From contig NC_039508.1 in the NCBI RefSeq assembly GCF_003672135.1, forward strand, positions 3,906,001 to 3,970,000: a stretch of 64,000 bases of DNA, read 5' to 3'. Under the pieces are notes generated by a model, which was not told where the DNA came from, ran no database searches, and was given only the letters and a program-made list of their open reading frames with translations. Each line of letters opens with the position of its first letter. The stretch's first letter is position 1. Shown piece after piece: positions 11,599 through 22,446 of the stretch. The position numbers were made by a program, and so were the translations under genes. The stretch comes from Ooceraea biroi (lineage: Eukaryota > Arthropoda > Insecta > Hymenoptera > Formicidae).

Positions 11599-12890
11599 GA
11601 TTGAGTTTTCATTAGGGATACATACTGCGCAACACAATGTGTTGCGTCTCACAATTTTGTATAGTGATCAGAACTGTTAAATAGATAATTTATTTTCCTC
11701 GTTTCCAACAAATAATGTATATATATCCCAGCAAACACAAAATATAACTATTATATAACACAGAAGTAACACGTAATATAACAATTGTTATATGTTATTA
11801 ATGTTGAGGTTGCATAATTTACTTTGTAACTGCAATATAAAACTGCGTTATAAAACTGTTATATTGCTCTGTTATACATTGGTTATAATAATATAACAGT
11901 AATATAACTGAAATATGCGATATTATATAACTGTAATATTTGCATATTATGTCTATGTTATATATCATTTTTAACATTCAGATGTCGAGTTGTCCGGTAG
12001 ATGGCTTCGTTTCTCGCATGCAAAATATAATACAAAATATATATAGGAACGGTGATCACGGTAGGGCACAACTTGTATCGTAAATCCATTTCTACGATGA
12101 AGTGGTACATTTTTGAACGAATAACAAATAAGAGGAAAGTACGAACTTGTACATAACGTTTAGGAAAATTAATTAAACATGCACCTGTAGTTGTAGAGAG
12201 AGGAAGAAAGAATAAATAATATATATTCCATTTATATAACATTTAAATAACATTTTAATAACACGTTATATTATTGTTATATTACTGCAATTTCGTATGA
12301 GTGGGAAATTACAACTAACATATACATTACATGTAACGAACATGTTATATTGCGTGTTACATTCTGTTATATTGTGGCAATATCACTGTTATATGACTGT
12401 GTTTGCTGGGATATATACCTTATGTACGTACGTTTTATATTATTTACGAGAGCAATAAAGGTGCAATGCTTACGATATGTCACGAACGGTTAATTTACAT
12501 ATTAATGTGCACAATGACGTAAGGTGCTTTAAAACTTTTTTCTTTTATTTAAAAAAAGGATAAAAAGTATTCTGAAACATCTAAAATGTCAACTGGATCG
12601 TCACCTTAGTAAAACATATTTAAAAAAAATTATTCCTCATAAATGTTTTATCGATCGATCGTACTAGTATGCAAGTATGTACACTTGTGCAACTCCTATT
12701 ATTCGATTTATCCATTCGTTCGAGGAAACGAATCTAATTTGCATTTACGTTGAACGATGACCAGTCGCAATACAAAGTCGCACAAGCACAAGTCACTGGA
12801 CTCTCATCTCATATCAGATAACGCGGGATGATCACGTGATCGATCTGATACTGCGTGTGGATTCGCTGCTGGTCGGTCCGCCCGTACAGA
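11599..12890. other. NIPA 3' region and cornichon upstream region
   Basis: Most of the interval is the inverted-repeat element at 11727-12410. AATAAA at about 12453-12458 may end the NIPA transcript, in which case the element would lie in its 3' untranslated region. The last 100 bp before 12891 are GC-richer and probably form the cornichon 5' untranslated region. Confidence 0.5.
11727..12410. mobile_element. Non-autonomous element with CCCAGCAAACACA inverted ends
   Basis: The 684-bp segment begins CCCAGCAAACACA and ends with its exact inverse complement TGTGTTTGCTGGG. ATATAT lies immediately outside both ends, which could be a target duplication but is not diagnostic in AT-rich DNA. The interior is built from degenerate repeats of AATATAAC/GTTATATT in both orientations and has no transposase. 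The superfamily cannot be assigned from this. Confidence 0.8.
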
Positions 12891-13631
12891 ATGGCGTTCA
12901 ATTTAGCCGCTTTTTCCTACATCGTCGCGTTAATTGGCGACGCGTTCCTAATATTTTTCGCGATATTTCACGTACGTATTTTCCACGTGACACGTCTACA
13001 CGCGGTAGTTGAGCGATAACGAGCGCGGCGATGCGCGTTCGCGCACCGAGCAACGCGTATAACCTTGCGAGTGGTAATACGGATGCGGGCGATGTTACTA
13101 ATGTGTCAAATCTTTCAGGTGATCACGTTTGATGAGTTAAAGACTGGATACAAAAATCCGATTGACCAGTGTAACAACTTGAATCCGGTAAGGCTCGATG
13201 CAGGAATACTGATACTGCTAATAAGATATTGTGATGCACACAGTGTCACGAAATGACAAATCCTGATTTCAGTTGGTCCTTCCGGAGTACATACTACACA
13301 TCGCGATCAATTTTTTATTTCTAATCAGCGAGCAGTACTTCTCGCTGTTTATCAACGTGCCGTTGATAGCGTATCACGTATGGCGATACATGAACAGACC
13401 GCTAATGACAGAGTCAGGGTTGTACGACCCGACAAGCATAATGAACGCGTACGACTTGTCCATGTACCAAAGAGAGGGATGGGTTAAATTAGCTTTCTAC
13501 CTTATTTCGTTTTTCTACTACTTATATGGGTGAGCTATTTACCATCGTCTTTTAAGTGAAGTCTTTTAATGAAGGTAACGCTGACCTGTTAAATCTTGTG
13601 TTTCAGAATGATCAGCTCGCTGATCAATTAA
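12891..13631 (+). CDS. cni: Cornichon, COPII cargo receptor
   Basis: Coding exons 12891-12971, 13119-13187, 13273-13529 and 13607-13631 join in phase to 143 residues, the normal cornichon length. The N-terminus MAFNLAAFSYIVALIGDAFL is nearly that of fly Cornichon. It continues with FDELKTGYKNPIDQCNNLNP and ends with YLISFFYYLYGMISSLIN. Three hydrophobic segments are visible. Cornichon proteins sit in the early secretory pathway and load TGF-alpha-like ligands (Gurken in flies) and other membrane cargo into COPII vesicles. The last exon carries only eight codons. An AATAAA lies at 13941-13946. Confidence 0.97.
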
Positions 13632-15180
13632 GGAGGGCGTGACTGTTGAAATCGACGAGGATTTTCTAGTTTTCCGGTGACATCATTTACAAGTTTAGAG
13701 GGGAACGAGGTATAAGCGGCATTTTTCAATTAACTTATTGTAATATAACTTTTGTAATAATACATGATATAAGAGAGATGGAGAGAGAAAGAGAACAGAG
13801 AGAGATCTCTTTAATGCTAGGTAATTCTTATAAAAGCAGATGATATGAGATATTCCCTGGAGGATGTGTATGATACACTTAAAGCAAAATATTATTTGTT
13901 CTTACGCAGGTAACGATGTCAGAGAATAGTGTCAAATGTGAATAAAACATATTTGATTTTCGTTTGAGCATATCGTGTATATGTATAAGAACAAGAAAGA
14001 GATATAAATATAATTATAACAAACTTGAAAAACAAATTACAATCTTAAGTTGCTTCAAATTCTTCCACAGATATGTTATGAGAAAAGTCTTATTTTTATT
14101 TAATAATTATAAAAGATATGTATTTAAGATATAAGTAGAAAATTTTTTAACAAAAAATGGTACAAGTGTTTCAGAAAATTTAGAAAATTTTAGAATCATA
14201 TCTTTTTTAACTATATTACAATTACATATATTCAACGATCAAGATAATTTTTCCCATCTTTTATATGAAAATAGTTTAAACAAAATTGTAAATTGTTTTT
14301 CTAGTCTTATTATTTATGTAGTTTTTTTCTCATCACAAACAAAAACAAAATTATTAATTTACAATTGAAGTACTTAGTAGATGTTACAACTTTCATGCCA
14401 AATATTTTTAATGAAGATATGTATACACGATATGGCAAATGGGATTTCATGGAATAAAATCATTCTAAAACCATTAGCTAAATTACATATTAAATCCCTG
14501 TTCTATAAGACGTGAAACGTCTCGACAGACCTGCTAGTGTGAGCATCGCCTTCCGAAACGTTTTAACCTTTAACGTTAAACCTACACGTTATTCTAAACT
14601 AATAAAAATTTTAAATATTAAAGTGACACTTGTTTAATAAAATATGTTAAAAGTATCATGAAAAATTGCTCTCAAATCATAGACACAGATTGCAACACAG
14701 TCAGATACTGCGTCATGTAATTAAACAGGGGTATAATAAAGGGGTATAATCCGGATAAAATAAAGGAATATAATGAAGCTTTTAGAAGTGGCTTTAGAAG
14801 CGTAATAAAAGAGAAAAGTATATGTGAAACTCATGTATGTATGTAAGACAAGATACAATGTATGTATAGGTACAAGATTTTCACGTATACTTTTCTCTTT
14901 TATTACGCTTCTAAAGTCACTTCTAAAAGCTTCATTATATTCCTTTATTTTATCCCGAGTGGTGGCCGCTGCAATTTTGTGCGTACAAATTGTCAAATTT
15001 TTGTAAAAAGCATTTTATTGTGCAAATATTGTGCGACGATGGCAGCACCATCGCGAAGAAGCTATCTAAAATACATCTTTGTAGTGTGCTACGCTACCGC
15101 TCCGCGTTACGCGAAATGCTCCGCGCCCCGCGGCGCTACGCCACTGCCGCCGACGTGACGTCACACCCCCACCACGACCA
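13632..15180. other. Cornichon 3' region and AT-rich intergenic DNA
   Basis: This contains the probable cornichon 3' untranslated region (AATAAA at 13941-13946), AT-rich unique sequence, and the foldback element at 14751-14957. No gene was recognised. Confidence 0.55.
14751..14957. repeat. Foldback element with 79-bp arms
   Basis: The left arm, 14751-14829, is inversely repeated at 14878-14957 with only a few mismatches, around a 48-bp spacer. Outer ends are CCGGATAAAATAAAGG and CCTTTATTTTATCCCG. Each arm contains a shorter internal repeat (TTTTAGAAG / CTTTAGAAG). No coding capacity. It looks like a non-autonomous foldback element; the superfamily is unknown. Confidence 0.8.
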
Positions 15181-16026
15181 CCGAGTGGGGGTATATAAGC
15201 CGCGCCGAGCATCCAGTCTTTCCTAGTCGGGCGCTCCCGGCTCCAGTTCGCCGTACGGCCGACGTAAGCGCTTACGTCGCGTTCTCTGCCATCAGCCTAA
15301 CCTAAATATGCATACGGATTACGGTTCGTGTCGATCACGTGTCGGTTGATTTGATTCTTTCCTTATAATTACTGCACAAGTAGCACCTCCGACCCATTTT
15401 TCATAAATGTCTTCAAAAAGAAGAATCCGTATGCATATTTAGGTTAGGGCCAGCGCACGTACCCTGCGCGGCCGACATGTACTGACAGGTTTGTCGCGTC
15501 AACGCACGATGGCTTGCGCGTCGCGTAAAGTGCTACGGCAATGTACGCGCGCTGGCCCTAACCTAAATATGCGCAAAAATGCGGGGCGAGAAAAGGTTAA
15601 CCTCCAAAATTCGCCGTCAAAACTTTATCTTGGTGTTCGAGTTACGTACGAGAGGTTAGGTTTGACGTCGCGGTATCGTCCGGTGCGCCTAATGAAGAGA
15701 GAGAGAGTTGCCGTCCTGGAGGTACGTCGTTGCTCGTCGTTCGCGGCAGGACGGGTTATCCGTCGACGTAAACCTGACACGTACGATCCACGAAGATACT
15801 TCAAGTCGCGCGATCGTTCTCGTTCGCGGCGCGAACCTGCGAATATCACGTCGGCACCTGCCAGGTACGTTCCCTTCTGCGAATCACTATGAGCTAAGGC
15901 CCTAAGTAGATTAAAAGCGATTAACGCGTATCCTTGGACTGATAGCACATCGCGCCGAACACGTCGCCAGTGTCACTGGATGCTCCAATCTTGCGGCGAG
16001 GATCGAGGCTGCGGGAGCGAGCAACG
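15181..16026 (+). promoter_or_regulatory. TATA-type promoter candidate and leader with inverted repeats
   Basis: TATATAAG at 15192-15199 sits in otherwise GC-rich DNA with CAGT-containing sequence 20-50 bp downstream, as in a focused TATA promoter. Around 15296-15571 are three copies of TAACCTAAATATGC: one at 15298, an inverted one at about 15432, and one at about 15554. The second and third form a roughly 30-bp inverted pair that includes GGGCCAGCGC on one side and GCGCTGGCCC on the other. The region lies upstream of the USP8-like fragment and may be its promoter and leader, which is inference. Confidence 0.4.
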
Positions 16027-17107
16027 ATGCCCAACGGAGCGAATTTGGGGTATACCTGCGTAAATGATCTCGTGAAGCAGGCGAGAGTCAATTGTGTGGG
16101 GAAGAAGCCACGCAGCGTGTACCAGAGGCTTCCCACTATGCGCCAGAAGTTCGAGATGGCGAAGAAGAACGGTGATTACAAGACTGCGTATATCCTCTTG
16201 AAGAGATGGCTGGACACGGTCAAGTGGCTGAAGAAAACTCAGGATTACAAGGACCGCAAGTCCATCTATTCCACCAACATGACCGTCGATCGGGTAAGCA
16301 GCAGTGTATGGCAGTGTATGCCAGAGTGACCAGCCAGATAACTGTGTGCTGCTGCGTGTGCGTAAATACATGAATGTTTGTATTCTAGATAAATGAAGTG
16401 AGAAACATACTTGCAGACTTGAGGCAAAAGTTAGAGATACGCTATGAGCATAGTTCCAGGAAGCACAACGACGCGGTGGAGAAAATGGAGGTGGACAGGT
16501 ATTTGATCATCGACGTCAGGCAGAAGACTCATTATGACGGTTCCAAAATTACGTTCGACAAGTGCATCAACATTCCACAATTGGAAATTAAACCCGGGGT
16601 AAATACAACATCTCGCATAATGTTTTTTCGCTTAAACCTTTCTAATTTTATAAAATATCCTTTTTTTCAATTCATCGACGCGCCTGGAACGTTCATCATG
16701 GTGTGTTTGCTTTCAGAAAGCTGGGCTACAAGTTCGCGGACTGCTTTCACAAGGACAAGCAGTCATTCGATTTATTTAAGCATCGGTCGGCGCAGTACGT
16801 GGACGTAATAATTCTGGTGGACTGGAACACTATGCAGGAAACTTTGACGACCAGCACTTATCTGAACATACTGAAGGACATTTTCGAGAAATGTGATCCT
16901 GGCACAAAGCATAAGAAGATCAAGATTCTCAACGGAGGCTACTAAGAGTGGCTGATGACGTATCCGACGTTTACAACGAATTCCAATGTGGCTGTGCCCG
17001 AGTTCAACGATGTCGCGACACGCAACAATTTGAGAACCCGGACGCGCCATGCGGACCCACCCGCCACCCTGACGCGGAAAATTGTTGTTATTTATATGCG
17101 AAATTAA
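16027..17107 (+). pseudogene. Truncated duplicate of the USP8 N-terminal region
   Basis: Three exon-like segments, 16027-16293, 16389-16598 and about 16718-17107, resemble the N-terminus of the deubiquitinase USP8. First comes the dimerisation (MIT-like) region (MRQKFEMAKKNGDYKTAYIL; YKDRKSIYSTNM), then a rhodanese-like domain (RYLIIDVRQKTHYDGSKITF; VDVIILVDWNTM; KIKILNGGY). Exons 1 and 2 join in phase. Exon 3 does not: after the only usable acceptor its conserved frame is off by one base. TAA at 16943-16945 interrupts the conserved GGY-(E/N)-WL motif, and the matching sequence (EWLMTYPTFTTNSNVAVPEF) continues in frame behind it. No USP catalytic domain follows in this window. Retained introns point to a segmental, not retro-, duplication. 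A transcribed truncated gene cannot be excluded. Confidence 0.8.
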
Positions 17108-17984
17108 TTTAGTTTACTATATTGCAAATTGTTTTTATTTTTTGCTTATTGGCTTTTATTATATTTGTGTGTATTGTATCTGTGCTTACTGGCTTTGTTA
17201 CACTTGCGTACACTTTTATCTTATTTCTGTTATTACTTGTTAATAATAATATGTATTGTAATTTTGTTCCGCCGGGGCTCTCGGACCCGCGCGGGCCTCC
17301 TTCCCTTCCTCCCGCCGGAGCTCTCGGACCCGCGGACCTCCTACCCTTCCCTTCCCTTCCTCCCGCCGGGGTTCTCGGACCCGCGGGTTTCCTACCCTTC
17401 CATCCTCGGGCGCGGTTTTAGTGTCACCGACTCGGCAGCATGACCCACCCGTGGGGCATTCTGCCTGGTCTCGACAGGGATGCACGGCATTTTGGACGAG
17501 CGCAGTCCGGGTGGGCGGGGGTGGTGGCCGAACCTCTTGGGGGCAGGGGACGTAGATCGTACAAAATCACCCTTTTTAGCCGGGAGCGTGGAACCGGCGG
17601 AGAGTCCTGACGTAATGCGCCTTTTAGTTCCAGGACTCTTTGTGAGCGGTTTGGTTGGTGGGATAAATAAAAAAAACTTACTTTTAATACTAATTTTTCG
17701 TACTAATGAAAAATTTGTTTCATTTATTGAACATTATAATCACTTTTATATTTCATAAACTTTCTAATAATTGTTATAATATTTATAATTATATATTATA
17801 TAATAAGCTTTCTCGAGTCGCTGTTGAGTTGTATTCGAAAGTCCATCTCGTCGTTGAACAATACTATTTATTGAAAATTGGTGAAAATAGAGTTGCGAAC
17901 GTTTTGCCGTCGAGTCGTACTACTACCTCGATTTTAACATGAGGCCGTGGTGATATCTAGCAGTGTTTCCATGGTATACCATGA
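17108..17984. other. Non-coding interval with GC-rich repeat block
   Basis: Between the USP8-like remnant and the Harbinger remnant. The GC-rich part, 17265-17640, contains the tandem block at 17271-17405 and then about 230 bp of unrecognised GC-rich sequence, compositionally unlike its AT-rich neighbours. It may be a transposon fragment, but no family signature was found. Confidence 0.45.
17271..17405. repeat. Three-copy GC-rich tandem repeat
   Basis: Copies starting at 17271, 17314 and 17364 share GCCGGGGCTCTCGGACCCGC followed by a pyrimidine-rich CTACCCTTCCCTTCC segment. Unit length varies from about 43 to 50 bp because the pyrimidine part expands. Confidence 0.8.
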
Positions 17985-18692
17985 AGGTGCCGTTTCATGC
18001 AGCGAAATAATTGCCGCGAATGAAGGTCACGTGATCATTCGCTGTTCGCTAGCGAGTAATCGCTGTTCGCTGAAAAGTTTCAGCTTGTAGCGAATATTCG
18101 CAAGGAGCGAATATGTCTGCTCCAACTAAGAATGTTAACTTTTCAAATTGAGTTGCAGACATGCGTATGTAATTATTAAATCTCAAATCTTCTAAAACGA
18201 GTTTAGGTAGCACAGCATGAAAGAATCCATGCACTTTCCTTTCTTAAAAAATGGGTGCTATCCAATATTTCTTTTACAATATCTTTTTTTTCCACTTTTT
18301 CTCAAATGTAAAAGTGTAGCTGCAACTGCAGCAGCTTTTCTTTTCTGTACAATATAATAATAATTTGCTTATTGTACATATTGTACATATGCAATAACCA
18401 CTGCAGTTGGTGGTTATACCAAGTCCAGTTTATAACCGACTCGTCGTCCATTACAAAGATTTCAAGATTTTCCTACAAAGTAATAATTTAATCTATATTT
18501 GTTAAATATAATATTTAAAAGCATTTCAAAACAACTATGTATAATATTTTCTTACTATTGTTGACATGCAACCATACAGATGTGACACTCACAAACTATT
18601 CGTGGCGAATTATTCGACACTTCGCGGCGAATTATTCGCTACTCGCTAAAAATCATTCGCAGCGAAAAATTCGCTGCATGAAAAGGCACCTT
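17985..18692 (-). mobile_element. Decayed PIF/Harbinger-like DNA transposon
   Basis: The left end AGGTGCCGTTTCATGCAGCG (17985) is inversely repeated at the right end, TCGCTGCATGAAAAGGCACC (18671-18690). Short direct and inverted GCGAATATTCGC-type subterminal repeats lie inside both ends. The outside bases are TGA on the left and TAA on the right, compatible with a degenerate 3-bp target duplication. On the minus strand, 18049-18234 retains a transposase-like fragment containing LRFNNYIRMSATQFEKLTFL, which resembles the N-terminal region of Harbinger transposases. The catalytic part is missing, so the element is non-functional. Confidence 0.7.
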
Positions 18693-19405
18693 AAACGGGG
18701 TAAACCGATAATTCACTGCGTGTAAACGGGGTAAGTTATTATATTCGAGTAAGTTACTACAGAAGTAGCGCTCGTGTAATAAATAGTTAAATACTGGCTA
18801 TTATTTACGGATAAATGCCCAATTCTGTCTGATTATTATTTTACTAACGATCTAATTATTTTGCCGACAATATAAATAGATTTATATATATAAATAAATC
18901 TGTTTATTGTCGGAAAAATGATTTAAATTGATAGGTTAAAATACTCGGTCAATAACCTTCAATGCAAACAATATTGATCGATAAAATTAAGCCTTTTCAA
19001 TTATTTTCGATCCTCACCGAGTGATTAAGATGGTCACGTATTGTGACCATATGGCTGTGGTCTTTGATGGCATCTCGTCAGTGTAATGTCACTTACATGC
19101 CGGTGGGTGATGCAATTGGGTGTAATTGACCAGATGTACGTTAGTTTGACCTGAGCTATTATTTTTTGATAACAAATCAGTTGCTATATGCAGCATCGTC
19201 AAATTAAATAAAATTACCAACTAATTTCGAAATATCAAAGAGATAATCCACATGCAACTTGTGTTGATTACATTTTCTAACCTTAAAACTGCTTATAACC
19301 CAATTGCGACTAACAAAGAAATTAAAAATTATTTCAGTAACATTACAGTGAAGAAACAATAAAAGCAGAAGAGATTTACTCAGTTATTGACGATCTACTT
19401 TAAAA
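18693..19405. other. FARSB upstream region with short hairpin
   Basis: A short repeat TAAACGGGGTAA occurs twice (about 18692 and 18724). A perfect-ended hairpin at about 18866-18915 (CCGACAATA ... TATTGTCGG) carries TAAATAGATTTA / AATAAATCTG in its arms. The remainder is unremarkable and should contain the FARSB promoter. Confidence 0.5.
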
Positions 19406-22400
19406 ATGCCAACTATTGGGGTAAAACGTGATTTACTGTTCAAAGCGTTGGGCAAGACATATTGTAAGTCATAATACATAGAAATATCCTAGAATTTGAA
19501 ATAATAACACAAGCTGGTTATATACCTTTGTATTTCTAATTTTTATTACAATAGAAAGAGAGAATTTTGTATGATTTATGTCAAAGTAATATATCTAAAA
19601 TCTTTATTGCTATCTTTAACATTGTTATTGCTGTCATTACTGCTACATCAATTTCCTTGTCATATTTCTTATTTTTACTCACGTTGCGGGAAGAGAAAAT
19701 ATGGAATTCCGTTTGACAGATATGAACAAGATAAACTGTGTTTTAAACAACATATGACAAAAAAATATGTAAATTTTTCTTCTAGCCGATGACGAGTTCC
19801 AAAACTTGTGCTTCAAGTTTGGTTTGGAATTAGATGAAGTGGTAAGTGTTAAACTTTAATGCATTATATATGTTTATATCTTATCTTATACAAAATTTTT
19901 AATTTTTTGTTTATGAACAGACAACAGAGAAACAAATGATAGCAAAGGAACAAGGTTCTGACCACGATATTGATGCATCCGACGAGATCATTTATAAAAT
20001 TGACATACCTGCTAACAGATATGACCTTCTGTGCTTGGAAGGTTTAAGTACTGGACTGCTTATCTTTCTAAATAAGTAAATATTTAGACAATTTATGTTA
20101 TTTGCAGTCAAAAAATTTTATTTTTCTACTATTATATTTTATAATATATATTTAATAATCAAATATATAAAGAATCTGTCATGTTTACCCTAAATAGGAT
20201 ATCCATTCCACGTTACAAGGCAATAAAACCTAAGACAGGAATGGAAAAGATTGTAATGACTTCGGAGGTATAATTATTTATAAAATTTATAATTAATTAT
20301 AAAAAATTCATTATTATTGCAGTCGACTTGATACTGATCAGTTATTATCTCTTTCTACTTTCTAGTGCTTAAAAGTAAGAGGGCACATAGTTGCTGCTGT
20401 TTTGCGAAACGTCACTTTAACGCAGGATTCGTACAACAGTTTTATCGATCTTCAAGATAAATTGCATCAGAACATAGGGAGGAAGCGCAGTCTGGTCTCT
20501 ATCGGTACGCACGACTTGGATACAATTAAAGGCCCATTCTTGTACGATGCGCGGCCTCCGTCGGAGATACGTTTCAAGCCGCTCAATCAGACTAAAGAGT
20601 ACACAGGAGAAGAAATCATGGAATTATATGCAGTACGTATTCCGTTGTTACGTTTACTATTTGTATAAATAATATTGAGAATAGTATTACGTGCAAATCA
20701 TGTGAGCACTTACGTCCATTGGTTTATAGACGCATGCACAACTCAAACAATATTTGCCCATCATAAAAGACAGTCCTGTGTACCCAGTGGTTTACGATAG
20801 CAATGGGGTTGTTTTATCCCTTCCTCCTATCATTAACGGAGATCACACGAAGATCACGCTCAACACGAAAAATATTTTCATTGAATGTACCGCAACTGAT
20901 CTTACCAAGGTACGCAACAAGTACTTTATGTTATTTTATATGTAAACGGTAAGCTAGAAAAAGATCTAAAAATGTAAGATATGAAGTAATTTTATTGATG
21001 CACCAAATAATAATAAACCATGCAAACACGCAGGCAAGGGTAGTGGTGGACACTATAGTCTGCTCCTTTAGTCAATATTGTAAGACGAAATATACAGCTG
21101 AAATTGTGGAAGTGATATATCCCGATAATCGACTTTTTTATTATCCGGAGTTGAAATATCGGATGGAAGAGATAGACCACAATACGGCGATAAACTATAT
21201 CGGCATCAAGTACGTAATCGAGAATCATGTTATTAATAGTAACGAGAATTGTTAAGATGAGAATTATTAAAAATTATGTAATTTGTTGTAGGCGAACGCC
21301 AGAGCAGGTTGCGCAGTTACTGTCGAAAATGTCCCTGAAAACTGACGTAAAGAATAATGATAAATTAATGGTGGAGATACCACCGACAAGACACGATGTG
21401 ATACACTCTTGTGATATTTACGAAGACATCGCGATCGCCTACGGATACAATGAGATAGAAAAGACCATACCGCATATGTCGACTATCGCAGAAGAGGTGA
21501 CCCCGATTATTCATTGATTATTAATTTAAATGTTATAATTAATTGTTAGACAATTACATAAATATAAATATGTGAATTGCAGTTTCCGTTGAATAAACTT
21601 ACTGATCAAATACGAATAGAATTAGCACAGGCGGGATTCACCGAAGCGCTAACCTTTTCTCTGGTACGTTATACAAATATCTTGCAATTCGAACAAAATA
21701 TATTAATAATATAACTCGACATTTATTTAACAGTGTTCACGTGAAGATGTGGCGGACAAGTTGGGACACAAAATCGACAATATACCAGCGGTTCACATAT
21801 CTAATCCGAAAACTCTCGAGTTCCAGGTATAAATTTATTGGGACAATTATCTCTAAGAATAAGACGTTTCAGATCGTAAACAGATCGTTGTCGCAGGTTG
21901 CGCGTACTTCACTCTTACCGGGATTACTTAAGACGATATCTGCGAACAAAAAAATGCCGCTGCCTCACAAACTGTTTGAGGTGTCCGATGTTGTACTGCG
22001 GGACGATACGGCGGAAGTCGGCGCGCGCAATATACGTCACTTATGCGCGGTGTATGCCAATAAATCTGCTGGTTTTGAGATCATTCACGGCTTGGTAGAT
22101 AGAGTGTTATTATTGTTAGAAGTGCCATGGAGTACCAATAAAAATGAGGATGGATATTATCTGCGTGCAGCTGACGGTAAGAGCTACTTTAAAAAATATG
22201 TTTAATATTGAACAATGTCAAATAAATACAGAGAATTAATTAAAATAGTTTAATGAATATCTCTGTTATCAAATATTTATTATTTTTCACACAGATCCAA
22301 CATACTTCCCGCAACGATGCGCTGAAATTGTCTGTTACGGCAAAGTGATAGGGAAGATGGGAGTTTTACATCCTGATGTACTTTCCAAGTTCGAATTGAA

Positions 22401-22446
22401 CGTTCCGTGCTCCGCAATGGAAATGAACATCGAACCATTTGTATAA
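19406..22446 (+). CDS. beta-PheRS: Phenylalanine-tRNA ligase, cytosolic beta subunit
   Basis: Twelve coding exons join in phase to 590 residues (human FARSB has 589): 19406-19463, 19786-19841, 19921-20075, 20198-20267, 20366-20632, 20730-20909, 21034-21209, 21292-21496, 21583-21663, 21734-21826, 21897-22176, 22295-22446. The N-terminus is MPTIGVKRDLLFKALGKTYS. Diagnostic blocks are IDIPANRYDLLCLEGLS, the B3/B4 region with SIGTHDLDTIKGPFLYDARP, the B5 region (VEIPPTRHDVIHSCDIYEDI), and the class II-like tail VARTSLLPGLLKT, KLFEVSDVV and GVLHPDVLSKFEL. It forms the alpha2-beta2 enzyme that charges tRNA-Phe; the beta subunit binds tRNA and edits Tyr-tRNA-Phe. The acceptor at 21896 is preferred over one at 21872 because it restores the family sequence EFQVARTSLL. 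Confidence 0.96.

Noticed and set aside
15298..15571. Interstitial telomere array (TTAGG)n
   Set aside because: Only two consecutive units occur in each copy, far too few for a telomeric tract; treated as a motif instead.
21827..21896. A 46-nt FARSB intron ending at 21872
   Set aside because: It would add residues absent from the family; the acceptor at 21896 restores EFQVARTSLL and gives a normal 70-nt intron.
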